Of a DNA stretch of 64,000 bases, positions 41,854-50,342 are shown piece after piece. Under the pieces are notes generated by a model. That model ran no database searches. It was not told the DNA's origin and was given only the letters and a program-made list of their open reading frames with translations. A program made the translations under genes and the position numbers. Source of the DNA: Bradyrhizobium sp. CB1650 (GTDB taxonomy: Bacteria > Pseudomonadota > Alphaproteobacteria > Rhizobiales > Xanthobacteraceae); the NCBI RefSeq assembly GCF_029761915.1, contig NZ_CP121695.1:3935501-3999500 (forward strand). The letters are read 5' to 3'. Every line of letters begins with the position of its first letter. Position 1 is the first letter of the stretch.

Positions 41854-42813
41854 TCACAGCTCCTTCCGGATGTCGACGATGCGCGACATCATGGTGATGA
41901 TCAGGAAAGTGATCGCGAGCAGGATCACTGCGTTCGCGGCGGCTGCCGGGAATTGCAGTGCGTTCAGCCGCGTCTCGATGATCTTGCCGGCAGCGGCGAT
42001 CTGCTGGCCGCCCATCACGCCGATGGTGATGAAATCGCCCATCACGATGGTGATGACGAAGATCGAGCCGATGACGATGCCGGGTTTGGCCAAGGGAATG
42101 ACGACGTTGACGAGGGTCTGGAAGCCGGTGGCCCCGGCATCATAGGCGGCCTCGATCAGCGACTTGTCGATGCGGATCATCGAATTGAAGATCGGCACCA
42201 CCATGAAGAAGGTGAAGAGGTGGACGAGCGCCAGCACCACGGAGAATTCGGAATAGAGCAGCCATTCGACCGGCTGGTCGATCAGCCGGCTCTTGACCAG
42301 GCCGGAATTGACGAGGCCGTTGCGACCGAGCAGCGGGATCCAGGCGATCATGCGGATGACGTTGGAGGTCCAGAACGGGATCGTGCAGAGCAGCGACAGG
42401 CCCATCTGCCAGGTCTTCGACTTGACGTGGAAGGCGAGGAAGTAGGCGACCCAGAAGCCGATGAAGAGCGTGATCGCCCAGACCATGAAGCAGAGCTTCA
42501 GCGTCTTCAGATAGGTCTTGCCGATCGTGCAGAGATCGGGGAGCTGCGCGATGCAGCCTTCGAACGTGTCGGTGTAGCCGCGGCCCGAGAAGGCCGGCAG
42601 GAGCTGGTATTCGTTGTAGTCCCAGAAAGAGACGATGACGACGAAGACCAGCGGGATCAGAAAGAAGGCGAGAAACACCAGCATCATCGGCCCGGCCTGC
42701 AGCCAGGAGATGAAGGAGGGCGACAGCCGCGCCGCTTTCGCGGCACGCGCTGTGTCCGATCCCCGGGCAAGGCCCGGGGATGCCTGATGCAGGATGTTTT
42801 CGGAGGTGTCCAT
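41854..42813 (-). CDS. Spermidine/putrescine-type ABC transporter permease (PotB-like)
   Basis: A 319-residue permease with six spans; an unusually long external loop between spans 1 and 2 contains FEGCIAQLPDLCTIG with two Cys. The EAA loop IEAAYDAGATGFQTLVNVV lies near residue 228. ATG 42813 overlaps the TGA of the binding-protein gene (ATGA), showing coupling. Works with the PotC-like gene three bases downstream. Confidence 0.92.
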   Translation of the reverse strand: MDTSENILHQASPGLARGSDTARAAKAARLSPSFISWLQAGPMMLVFLAFFLIPLVFVVIVSFWDYNEYQLLPAFSGRGYTDTFEGCIAQLPDLCTIGKTYLKTLKLCFMVWAITLFIGFWVAYFLAFHVKSKTWQMGLSLLCTIPFWTSNVIRMIAWIPLLGRNGLVNSGLVKSRLIDQPVEWLLYSEFSVVLALVHLFTFFMVVPIFNSMIRIDKSLIEAAYDAGATGFQTLVNVVIPLAKPGIVIGSIFVITIVMGDFITIGVMGGQQIAAAGKIIETRLNALQFPAAAANAVILLAITFLIITMMSRIVDIRKEL

Positions 42814-44102
42814 CACGCGGCGATGAACTCGTTCCACTTGCGGACCATGTAATCGTTCTCGTCCATCACCGCGTTCCAGCACGCGACGGCGCCCATGCGG
42901 TCCTCGTAGGAGCCGCCATCGCGCACGGCGCCGGCCTTCTCCAGCAGCGAGCCGTCCGGCGCCTTGATGTCCTTCTCGGCCGCTTTGCCTTCCATCCAGT
43001 ACGCCCACTCGTAGGGCTCCATATGCGCCTTCGCGGTGGAGAGCACGGCCGAATAGTAGCCCTGGCGGTTGAGGTAGGCGCCGGCATAGCCGGACAGGAA
43101 CCAGTTGACGAACTCATAGGCCCAGTCGAGCTTCGCGCCCGATACACCCTTGGAGACGCAGAAGCCCGAGGCCCAGGAGCGGTAGCCTTCCTTCAGCGGC
43201 TGGAAGGTGCAGGCGATGCCCATCGAGCGCACCTTCGTCACCGCCGGCGACCACATCGACTGGATCACGGTTTCACCGGACGCCATCAGGTTGACGCTCT
43301 CGTTGAAGTCCTTCCAGAACGCGCGGAACTGGCCGGCCTTCTTGGCTTCCGTCATCACCTTCATGGTGAGATCGATCTCCTCCTTGGTCATGTTGCCCTT
43401 GTCGGCATATTTGTACTTGCCGGTGGCTTCCACGACCATTGCGGCGTCCATGATGCCGATCGAGGGGATGTTGAGGATCGAGGCCTTGCCCTTGAATTCG
43501 GGATTGAGCAGCTCCGACCACGAGCTGATCGGCCGCTTGATCAGGTCGGGCCGGATGCCGAGCGTATCGGCGTTGTAGACGGTCGGGATCAGCGTGACGA
43601 ATTCGGTCGCGGTCTTGGAGAAGGTCTTGGAGTCCTTGCCTTCGAGATAGAGCACCTTCCAGGGCGCGGTGCCCTGATTGCCGATCTTCTTGCCGCCCGG
43701 CGTCTCGCCCTTGGTGAAGACGGGCGTGATGTTGTCGAATTCCTTGATCTTCCTGGCGTCGAGGGCAAGGATGTTGCCCGACGGCACCAGCTTCTTCAGC
43801 GAGAAATATTCGGTGTCCAGCACGTCGAAGGAGTTCGGCTGGGTCATGACGCGCTTGGTGACGTCGTCGGTGGTCGCGGTGATGTATTCGATCTTGATGC
43901 CGGTGTCCTTCAGGCACTGCTTCGAGATATCGTCGCCCTCGTTCACGGCGGTGCCGAGATAGCGCAGCACCTTCGGCTCGGCCGACATCACATAGGGAAA
44001 GCCGGTGATAGCGCCGGAGCCGGCGGCTAGGCCGGCGAGACCCGCGGTGCCCTTGAGTAGCGTGCGGCGGCTGACGGCGGTCGTCCTGGTGGTCTCGGTC
44101 AT
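42813..44102 (-). CDS. ABC transporter substrate-binding protein with Tat signal (PotD-like)
   Basis: A 429-residue periplasmic binding protein. The N-terminus has a twin-arginine signal, SRRTLLKGTAGLAGLAAG, so it is probably exported folded. The mature part resembles PotD/PotF-type proteins (VLRYLGTAVNEGDD near residue 45, GIRPDLIKRPISSW near 190). It brings the solute to the PotB/PotC-like permeases. ATG 44102 follows GGAGTG; earlier starts would add residues before the Tat motif. The ATPase gene precedes it by 44 bases. Confidence 0.9.
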   Translation of the reverse strand: MTETTRTTAVSRRTLLKGTAGLAGLAAGSGAITGFPYVMSAEPKVLRYLGTAVNEGDDISKQCLKDTGIKIEYITATTDDVTKRVMTQPNSFDVLDTEYFSLKKLVPSGNILALDARKIKEFDNITPVFTKGETPGGKKIGNQGTAPWKVLYLEGKDSKTFSKTATEFVTLIPTVYNADTLGIRPDLIKRPISSWSELLNPEFKGKASILNIPSIGIMDAAMVVEATGKYKYADKGNMTKEEIDLTMKVMTEAKKAGQFRAFWKDFNESVNLMASGETVIQSMWSPAVTKVRSMGIACTFQPLKEGYRSWASGFCVSKGVSGAKLDWAYEFVNWFLSGYAGAYLNRQGYYSAVLSTAKAHMEPYEWAYWMEGKAAEKDIKAPDGSLLEKAGAVRDGGSYEDRMGAVACWNAVMDENDYMVRKWNEFIAA

Positions 44103-44146
44103 ATCAGTCACTCCTCTGTTGCGCATTGTCATGAACGATTGGCGCG

Positions 44147-45133
44147 CTATCGCAGGCGCTGCGCCTTGGCGGGATCCCAGGTGGCCAGCACGCGATCACC
44201 CGGACGGAACGGGTGGACGTCGAAGGCGGCTTCGGGAACGTGGGAGAACAGGGCGGTGCCGTCGTCGAGCGTGAGCGAGACGGCAATGTAAGAGCCCTGG
44301 TATTCGGTCTGCGTCAGCAGCGCAGGCGCGCCGAACGCGCCGTCGGCGAACGGCACGATGCCGAGCTGATCGGCGCGCACGGCGATCATCTGGCCGGCAT
44401 CGCTGAGCACGTTGTGGCCGCCGATGAAGCGCGCCACGAATTCGGTGCGGGGGTGGTGGAAGATATCACGCGCCGTGCCCTGCTGCTCGATGCGGCCGTG
44501 GTTCATCACCACGATGTGGTCGGCGAGCGCCATCGCCTCTTCCTGGCCGTGGGTAACCTGGATGAAGCTGATGCCGAGTTCGCGCTGCAGCCGCTTCAGC
44601 TCGCCGCGCATCTTCACCCGCAGGAACGGATCGAGCGCGGAGAGCGGTTCGTCGAGCAGCAGGATCTGCGGCTCGGTGATGAGCGCGCGGGCGAGCGCGA
44701 CGCGCTGCTGCTGGCCGCCGGAGAGCTGTGCCGGGAGACGGGCTGCGTAGGGGCTCATCGCCACGAGCTCCAGCAGCTCGCCGGCGCGCTTGTGCCGGCT
44801 CGCGCGGTCGATGCCGCGCATCTTGAGCGCGAAGGCGACGTTGTCGAGGACGGTCAGGTGCGGAAACAGCGCATAGGACTGGAACATCATCGCCGTGCCG
44901 CGCTTGGCGGGCTCGAGATCCGTGACGTTCTGTGCGCCGAGGATGATGTCACCGGCGCTGACCGCCTCATGGCCAGCGATCATGCGCAAGGTCGACGTCT
45001 TGCCGCAGCCAGAGGGGCCGAGCAGGCAGCAATAGGTGCCGGCCGGAATCTTCAGGTTGACGTCGTCGACCGCCAGCGTCGTGTCATAGCGTTTCGTGAC
45101 GGCGACCAGTTCGAGGGCTGCGGGAATGGCCAT
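44147..45133 (-). CDS. ABC transporter ATP-binding protein (PotA-like)
   Basis: A 328-residue ATPase with GPSGCGKTSTLRM near residue 40, Q-loop FQSYALFP near 83, signature LSGGQQQRVA near 138, Walker B ILLLDEPLSALD near 160 and a C-terminal TOBE-type regulatory domain from about 245. It powers the PotBCD-like system. ATG 45133 is chosen by homology to the usual N-terminus. First gene of the operon, divergent from the GntR regulator. Confidence 0.93.
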   Translation of the reverse strand: MAIPAALELVAVTKRYDTTLAVDDVNLKIPAGTYCCLLGPSGCGKTSTLRMIAGHEAVSAGDIILGAQNVTDLEPAKRGTAMMFQSYALFPHLTVLDNVAFALKMRGIDRASRHKRAGELLELVAMSPYAARLPAQLSGGQQQRVALARALITEPQILLLDEPLSALDPFLRVKMRGELKRLQRELGISFIQVTHGQEEAMALADHIVVMNHGRIEQQGTARDIFHHPRTEFVARFIGGHNVLSDAGQMIAVRADQLGIVPFADGAFGAPALLTQTEYQGSYIAVSLTLDDGTALFSHVPEAAFDVHPFRPGDRVLATWDPAKAQRLR

Positions 45134-45172
45134 GGCGTGTCCGCGAGAGGAGGGCGATGCTACGCCTCTCTC

Positions 45173-45188
45173 CGCAAGGTCCATGCCA
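45173..45188 (-). promoter_or_regulatory. Possible sigma-54 -24/-12 element before the PotA-like operon
   Basis: Minus strand reads TGGCATGGACCTTGCG: two differences from TGGCACG-N4-TTGCW, but the essential GG and GC are present and ten bases apart. Transcription would start near 45162, 29 bases before ATG 45133. Without the peptide-operon match it would be unremarkable. Confidence 0.35.
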
Positions 45189-45307
45189 ACCGCGCCTGGC
45201 CGGCCGAATTCCAAAACTGTGCAGCAGAGTCAGATTGTTAGATCGAATCCGGTGCGCCAGGGCGGCGCGCCGCGTTTGCAGGCGTCTGCACACAAAAAGG
45301 GCGAAGA

Positions 45308-45338
45308 TTGTATAAAGTTTCGCCTGTGATTGGATACA
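45308..45338. promoter_or_regulatory. Possible GntR-FCD operator, two similar half-palindromes
   Basis: TTGTATAAA (45308-45316) and TTGGATACA (45330-45338) share seven of nine bases and resemble the TTGTATACAA-type sites bound by many FCD-family GntR regulators. They lie between the GntR gene (45390) and the operon it probably controls. Confidence 0.35.
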
Positions 45339-45389
45339 GCTCGTCGACTAACATTCGAGGCCGATATTCGCCGATCGAGCGTCACAGCC

Positions 45390-46097
45390 ATGGCCGCCAA
45401 GACCCGACCGAAATCCGACGCGCCAGACGCGAGCGATCGCGTCAGCCGCATCCGGGAGGGCGTGACCGCGGCCATCCTCGAGCATCGTTTGCTACCTGGG
45501 ACAAAGCTCGGCGAGGACGAGATCGGCGAGATCTATGGCGCGAGCCGTACGCTGGTCCGCACCGCGCTGCAGCAGCTCGCGCACGAGGGCATCGTCAACA
45601 TCGAGAAGAACCGCGGCGCCTTCGTCGCGCGTCCGAGCCCCGCAGATGCGCGTGAAGTGTTCGAAGCGCGCCGCCTGATCGAGCCCACGATCTTGGATCA
45701 CGCCGTCGATGCCGTGTCACCGGCCTGGCTCGATCGACTCGGTCGGCATCTCACCGAGGAGCGCGAGGCGGAGCGGCGCGGCGACACGCGCGCCTCGGTC
45801 CGACTCTCCGGCGAGTTTCATCGTCTCGTCGCCGAGATGTCCGGCCACAGCATCTATCTCGGCTTCCTCAAGGAACTGATCGCGCGTTCATCGCTCATCA
45901 TCCTGCTCTACCGCCGTCACGATACGCCGGCCTGCGGCACCGATCATCACGCCGAAATCGTCGCCGCGATCCGCAAAGGCGACAGGGAGGCGGCGCGCGC
46001 GCAGATGCTGTCGCATCTTCGGGAGATCGAGGCTGAGCTGTTCCTGAAGGACCCCGCCGCCGACGAGCTGCGGCTCGCGGACGTGCTCGGTGCTTGA
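45390..46097 (+). CDS. GntR family transcriptional regulator (FadR/FCD subfamily)
   Basis: A 235-residue regulator. The N-terminal winged helix-turn-helix (about residues 15-80) includes LGEDEIGEIYGASRTLVRTAL; the C-terminal FCD ligand domain (about 90-215) has EARRLIEPTILDHA and the metal-binding histidines in GEFHRLVAEMSGH and TDHHAEIVAAI. Ligand probably a small organic acid or amino-acid derivative. Divergent from the PotA-like operon, so it most likely controls that operon (inference). ATG 45390 is the start closest to the DNA-binding domain. Confidence 0.9.
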   Translation: MAAKTRPKSDAPDASDRVSRIREGVTAAILEHRLLPGTKLGEDEIGEIYGASRTLVRTALQQLAHEGIVNIEKNRGAFVARPSPADAREVFEARRLIEPTILDHAVDAVSPAWLDRLGRHLTEEREAERRGDTRASVRLSGEFHRLVAEMSGHSIYLGFLKELIARSSLIILLYRRHDTPACGTDHHAEIVAAIRKGDREAARAQMLSHLREIEAELFLKDPAADELRLADVLGA

Positions 46098-46101
46098 GCG
46101 G

Positions 46102-46311
46102 CTAGATCAGCGGAGGCTCTTGATTCCGCCTGACGATCTTGAGCACGAGGAGCACGGCTCCGAGCGCAAGGAGCAGAACGCCGATCACAATCGTGCCGGT
46201 GGACTCGAACGTTACGCCGACGGCCGTCAGCAGGCATCCAAACAGGATTGCGATCAGTCCGCCAAGTTTCTTGAACAGCAGAACGTGTCCATCACTCGTA
46301 GTAGCCGCCAT
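46102..46311 (-). CDS. Small two-span membrane protein
   Basis: A 69-residue protein with two hydrophobic helices (about residues 16-35 and 42-60) and a basic end (KIVRRNQEPPLI). ATG 46311 follows GTGAGG; a GTG at 46323 is an alternative. No known family or function. It converges with the GntR gene, four bases apart. Confidence 0.55.
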   Translation of the reverse strand: MAATTSDGHVLLFKKLGGLIAILFGCLLTAVGVTFESTGTIVIGVLLLALGAVLLVLKIVRRNQEPPLI

Positions 46312-46663
46312 GATCAACCTCACTCGTCAGATGATGCGCGCGTGTCCCCCGAATCTGCTCCTGTCGATTTCTTACCTGTAAGCCGCATGCTCCTGCGAAA
46401 GACCGCGATCTCCCACGCGCCCTGACCTTGCAGTAGACGCTATCGCTTTGATTCAATTGCATGTCATCGCGCCAACCTTCCATCAAAGCGGATGGCAGGG
46501 CTGCGCAATGCCGCGTTGGTTGCAAGTTGACGCAGGCTAAACGCGGGCGTCAACTTCCGGTAAGCTGGCGCATTCTAGAACGGGGCCGACCGGATCTCAA
46601 TCCGTTCGGAATGGTGGGCCCGCCACCGCGCCGCGTAGCCCTGCACCTCTGCGGAGGCCGGAC
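46312..46663. other. Gap before the amidohydrolase gene
   Basis: 352 bases without a gene; it contains a perfect 10-base inverted repeat at 46524-46556, listed separately. No other structure is seen. Confidence 0.5.
46524..46556. promoter_or_regulatory. Perfect 10-base inverted repeat upstream of the amidohydrolase
   Basis: AAGTTGACGC (46524-46533) and GCGTCAACTT (46547-46556), 13 bases apart, 108 bases before ATG 46664. It could be an operator for a dimeric regulator or a terminator-like hairpin without T run. Confidence 0.4.
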
Positions 46664-48022
46664 ATGTCGCGTTTGAGGATGCTCGCCGGAGTCTCCAGAG
46701 CCAGCACATTGCTTGCGGCCATTGGAATTGTCCTTGGCAGTCCGTCGTCCGGATGGTCCCAGCAGGACTCCGCCGTCCTGTTCCGCAATGTCCGCATTTT
46801 CGACGGCAAGTCGGGCGCGCTCTCCGCGCCGTCCAGTGTTCTCGTCAGGAACAAGACGATCGAGAGGATTTCGACCGGTGACATCACGGCCACAGGTCAA
46901 GTGATCGACGGCGGCGGGCGCGTGCTGATGCCCGGGCTGATCGACGCGCATTGGCACGCGATGCTGGTGCGCCCGACGCCGGCGGCGGTACTCGCAGGCG
47001 ATGTCGGCTACAACAATTTGCTTGCCGCCGCGGAGGCGACCGCCACGTTGATGCGCGGTTTCACCACGGTGCGCGACATGGGCGGCCCGAGCTTTGGCTT
47101 GAAGCGGGCCATCGACGACGACCTCGTCGCCGGTCCTCGCATCTATCCGTCCGGGGCCATGATCACTATCACCGGGGGCCATGGGGACTTTCGGCAACTC
47201 TCCGATCTGCCGCGAACGATCGGCGGCATGCTGAGCCGCATGGAGCAAATCGGCGGCAGTATCGTCGCCGACAGTCCTGACGAGGTCCGCGTGCGGGCGC
47301 GCGAGCAGCTCATGCAGGGCGCCTCGCAAGTCAAGCTCACCGCGGGTGGCGGGGTGGCATCGCCGTTCAGCCCGCTCGATGTCTCCACCTTCACTGAGCC
47401 CGAGCTGCGCGCGGCGGTCGAGGCCGCAGAGAACTGGGGCACCTATGTCGCAACGCACGCCTACACGCCGGTCGCGATCCAGCGATCGATCGCGGCCGGC
47501 GTCAAATGCATCGAGCACGGTCATCTCATGGACGAGGAGAGCGCCAAGCTTATCGCGGAGAACGGGATCTGGCTGAGTACCCAGCCGTTCCTGGATCTCG
47601 CCGGTGCCGCCGCGCTCGGACCTGCCGAGCAGGACAAGATGCGGCAGGTGGTCGCCGGAACGGACAGGGTCTATACGCTGGCCAGGAAATACAAGATCAA
47701 GACCGCGTTCGGCACCGACGTTCTGTTCTCGAAAGCGCTGGCGGATCAGCAAGGTGCCATGCTGGCCGCGCTCACGCACTGGTACACGCCGGCCGAAGCG
47801 CTGACGATGGCGACATCGACCAACGCGGAACTATTGAGCATGTCGGGCGCGCGAAATCCCTATCCCGGTAAGCTCGGCGTGGTCGAGGAGGGCGCGTTCG
47901 CCGATCTTTTGCTGGTCGACGGCAATCCGCTCGACAACATCAGGCTCGTCGAAGATCCCGTGAAGAACTTCGTGTTGATCATGAAGGACGGGAAGATCTA
48001 CAAGAATAGTCTTGTGCACTGA
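46664..48022 (+). CDS. Secreted metal-dependent amidohydrolase
   Basis: A 452-residue amidohydrolase-superfamily enzyme of the Xaa-Pro dipeptidase/imidazolonepropionase-like group (COG1228). A signal peptide (about residues 1-33, ending GWSQQ) suggests export. Metal motifs: GLIDAHWHAM near 90, Lys in QVKLTAGGG near 225 (the carboxylated position), THAYT near 265, EHGHLM near 285 and FGTDVLFS near 348. It probably hydrolyses a dipeptide or cyclic amide in the periplasm. Stands alone. Confidence 0.87.
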   Translation: MSRLRMLAGVSRASTLLAAIGIVLGSPSSGWSQQDSAVLFRNVRIFDGKSGALSAPSSVLVRNKTIERISTGDITATGQVIDGGGRVLMPGLIDAHWHAMLVRPTPAAVLAGDVGYNNLLAAAEATATLMRGFTTVRDMGGPSFGLKRAIDDDLVAGPRIYPSGAMITITGGHGDFRQLSDLPRTIGGMLSRMEQIGGSIVADSPDEVRVRAREQLMQGASQVKLTAGGGVASPFSPLDVSTFTEPELRAAVEAAENWGTYVATHAYTPVAIQRSIAAGVKCIEHGHLMDEESAKLIAENGIWLSTQPFLDLAGAAALGPAEQDKMRQVVAGTDRVYTLARKYKIKTAFGTDVLFSKALADQQGAMLAALTHWYTPAEALTMATSTNAELLSMSGARNPYPGKLGVVEEGAFADLLLVDGNPLDNIRLVEDPVKNFVLIMKDGKIYKNSLVH

Positions 48023-48406
48023 CAAAAACGTGCATCGATCGCATCTCGCTCGCCCGCGAAGATGTGATGCGCTGAAATTGGACCAATTCTAGTCCCGTTT
48101 GTCCGCGACCGGTTCTTTGCACTGCAATTTGTCTGCAATATCAGGACTGCGATAGGCCTCGAAGGGCTTGTCACAACGGCCTGTCATCGGTTGCGTGACT
48201 TCTCAACGTCTCCAGGACCAGGAAGAATTTTTCCGCTAGCATGAGTCAAGCTCGCTGACGAATGCATCTCCGTGTTGAAGTGACCGGATTGCTGATGATT
48301 CAATCACTTGCGACACTGAGCCGCAAACGAAATCAGTTCGCGAGGCTGATGTCAGGAACCGTCCTGACAGTTTGATGCGGCTTTCCTCGCGACCGGTGAC
48401 CGGTAT
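48023..48406. other. Gap before the CYTH-CHAD gene
   Basis: 384 bases without a gene. It contains a 7-base perfect dyad TGTCAGG (48350-48356) and CCTGACA (48363-48369), and a tandem GACCGGT at 48391-48404, immediately before the PhoB-type repeats. Confidence 0.5.
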
Positions 48407-48435
48407 ATGTTATCGAACTGTCATCGAACCGTCAT
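48407..48435 (+). promoter_or_regulatory. PhoB-type box: three 11-base repeats
   Basis: ATGTTAT-CGAA-CTGTCAT-CGAA-CCGTCAT: three heptamers spaced every 11 bases, the last two matching the PhoB half-site CTGTCAT in seven and six of seven positions. PhoB binds exactly this geometry. A -10-like AATGCTAAA lies about ten bases downstream, as in known Pho promoters. Confidence 0.6.
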
Positions 48436-48445
48436 GTCACCAGAA

Positions 48446-50212
48446 ATGCTAAAGCGCGACACAACGCCGGCCCGCAAGAATTCGAACGGGCTGGATGGGA
48501 GTCCTGTCTCGCAGGACAACAAGAGGGCGGAGCAATCCGCCGCCTTCTCCGGTCAACAACCTGAAGAGCCCGGCGCAGGACCGACGCTCGTGGAGGAGGT
48601 TGCGCTCCATGAAGCGCCGTCTCACGGCGAGACCGCAACGCCGGAGCGGCCTCTGCCGAACGACGCCGTATACGCCGGTGAAATCGAGCTCAAGCTTCTC
48701 GTCGATGCCGATCGCATGGCGCATTTCAATGCCGCGCCGATCATCGCGGCGAACGCGCGCAACAAGGGCGCGCGCAAGCATCTCAAGTCCGTCTATTATG
48801 ATACGCCGGAGCAGACGCTGCGGCGTGGCAGCTTGAGCTTGCGCGTTCGTCGGAACGGCGCGCGCTTCGTGCAGACTGTGAAGGCCGAGGCCGCAGACGA
48901 TCCGCTGCGCCGCGGCGAGTGGGAAGCGAGCGTCCCGTCGATGGTGCCCGATCTCGCCCTGGCGATGCCCTTGATCCCAGCCAAGCTTCGCGATGGTCTC
49001 GAAAGCCAACCGCTCGAAGCCGTCTTCACGGCCGATATCCATCGCCATGCTCGCATCATTGAGTTGCCATCCGGGACGGTCGAGGTCGCCTTCGACCAGG
49101 GCGTCCTGAAGGCGGGCGATCGATCGATGCCGGTGAGCGAGATCGAGCTGGAACTCAAGAGCGGCAGCGTGAGCACGATCTACGAGATCGCGCTGCGACT
49201 TGCGGAGCATGGGACGGTAAGACCCTCGATCCGCAGCAAATCGGAGCGGGGCTTTGACCTTGCCGCGGGCACGCCGCCATCGGCGAAACGACCGCGAAAG
49301 ATTCGCCTCGACTCGTCGGTCGCCCTCGACGAGGCCTTCGCGACGATCCTGCGCTCCTGCTTCCACCATCTTCTTCAGTCGCTGCCGGCTGCCGAGGACG
49401 GCCGCAATCCGGAAGGCGTGCATCAGCTTCGCGTCTCGCTGCGCCGTCTGCGATCGGCGCTGGACCTGATGCGATCGGTGGGCTCGCTCAGCAATCTCAA
49501 TCCGCTGCGGTCGGAGGTAAAATGGCTGGCGCAAAACCTTTCCGCTGCGCGCGACTGGGATGTCTTCCAGCTTCAGACATTGCCGGTGATCGCAAAAGCC
49601 TGCCCCGCGGTCGCGGGCTTCGATGCGTTGGAAGAGGTCGCGGCCGGGCGTCGGTCCGAGGCCTATCGAAGGGCGCGTGAGGCGCTTGATGATCGTCGAT
49701 GCGCGAACTTCGCGATCGGCCTCGGCGGCTGGATCGAGGCGCGCGGCTGGCGCAACGACGTCGCCTCCGAAGATCTCGGTCGCCTCGCCGAGCCCGCCGT
49801 CAACTTTGCAGAGCGCATCCTGTCGGAGCAGCACGCGAAGGTGCTCAAGCGCGGCCGTCGCTTCAAGTCCCGCGATGCGGAACAACTGCATCGCCTGCGG
49901 CTGGCGACGAAGAGGCTGCGTTATATCAGCGAGTTCCTCCTACCGCTGTTCGAGGACCGCAAGTCCGCACGGCGTTTCTCGCGCAGATTAGCTGCTTTGC
50001 AGGAGGAGCTCGGCGCATTCAACGACATGGCGATCACGGCATCGCTGCTCGATGGCGTCGGTGCAGAGACGCCCGACAGCGCCACCGCCGTGGCCGCGAT
50101 CGCCGGCTGGCAGGCGCGCGCGTCGGTCGGCATCGCGCCGTCCTTGCGCGATGCGTGGCGGGATTTCGCGGCCGCGCGCGTGCCTTGGTCGAGGCAAGCC
50201 CGGCAGGACTGA
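48446..50212 (+). CDS. CYTH and CHAD domain protein (inorganic triphosphatase/polyphosphate-binding)
   Basis: Up to 588 residues from ATG 48446. After a disordered N-terminus, the CYTH domain (about residues 78-275) opens with EIELKLL, the ExExK triphosphate-binding motif; its members hydrolyse inorganic triphosphate. The CHAD domain (about 290-585) is a helical bundle with conserved His and Arg/Lys (VHQLRVSLRRLRSA and LHRLRLATKRLRY); CHAD proteins bind polyphosphate granules. If the PhoB box is used, the start would move downstream, for example to GTG 48590, leaving both domains intact; ATGs at 48407 and 48434 are inside the box. A terminator follows for the opposite strand. Confidence 0.87.
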   Translation: MLKRDTTPARKNSNGLDGSPVSQDNKRAEQSAAFSGQQPEEPGAGPTLVEEVALHEAPSHGETATPERPLPNDAVYAGEIELKLLVDADRMAHFNAAPIIAANARNKGARKHLKSVYYDTPEQTLRRGSLSLRVRRNGARFVQTVKAEAADDPLRRGEWEASVPSMVPDLALAMPLIPAKLRDGLESQPLEAVFTADIHRHARIIELPSGTVEVAFDQGVLKAGDRSMPVSEIELELKSGSVSTIYEIALRLAEHGTVRPSIRSKSERGFDLAAGTPPSAKRPRKIRLDSSVALDEAFATILRSCFHHLLQSLPAAEDGRNPEGVHQLRVSLRRLRSALDLMRSVGSLSNLNPLRSEVKWLAQNLSAARDWDVFQLQTLPVIAKACPAVAGFDALEEVAAGRRSEAYRRAREALDDRRCANFAIGLGGWIEARGWRNDVASEDLGRLAEPAVNFAERILSEQHAKVLKRGRRFKSRDAEQLHRLRLATKRLRYISEFLLPLFEDRKSARRFSRRLAALQEELGAFNDMAITASLLDGVGAETPDSATAVAAIAGWQARASVGIAPSLRDAWRDFAAARVPWSRQARQD

Positions 50213-50224
50213 TCGCCCGCGTCC

Positions 50225-50264
50225 AAAAAAGGTTGCGCCCAGCCATTGGGGGATGGCTGGGCGC
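50225..50264 (-). terminator. Rho-independent terminator of the LapG-like gene
   Basis: Perfect 12-base arms GCGCCCAGCCAT (50235-50246) and ATGGCTGGGCGC (50253-50264); the A run 50225-50230 gives a T6 tail on the minus strand. Confidence 0.88.
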
Positions 50265-50342
50265 GCGCGAACCGGTCTGGGACGGGGAGGGGTGGGGATG
50301 TGACCGGGTCGCGTAACTCGTCCTCTCGCAATTACTGATCCG

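Noticed and set aside
41029..42852. A 607-codon plus-strand open frame
   Set aside because: Shadow of the PotB/PotC-like permease genes; its translation is Asp/Glu/Arg/His repetitive, typical of antisense GC-rich coding DNA.
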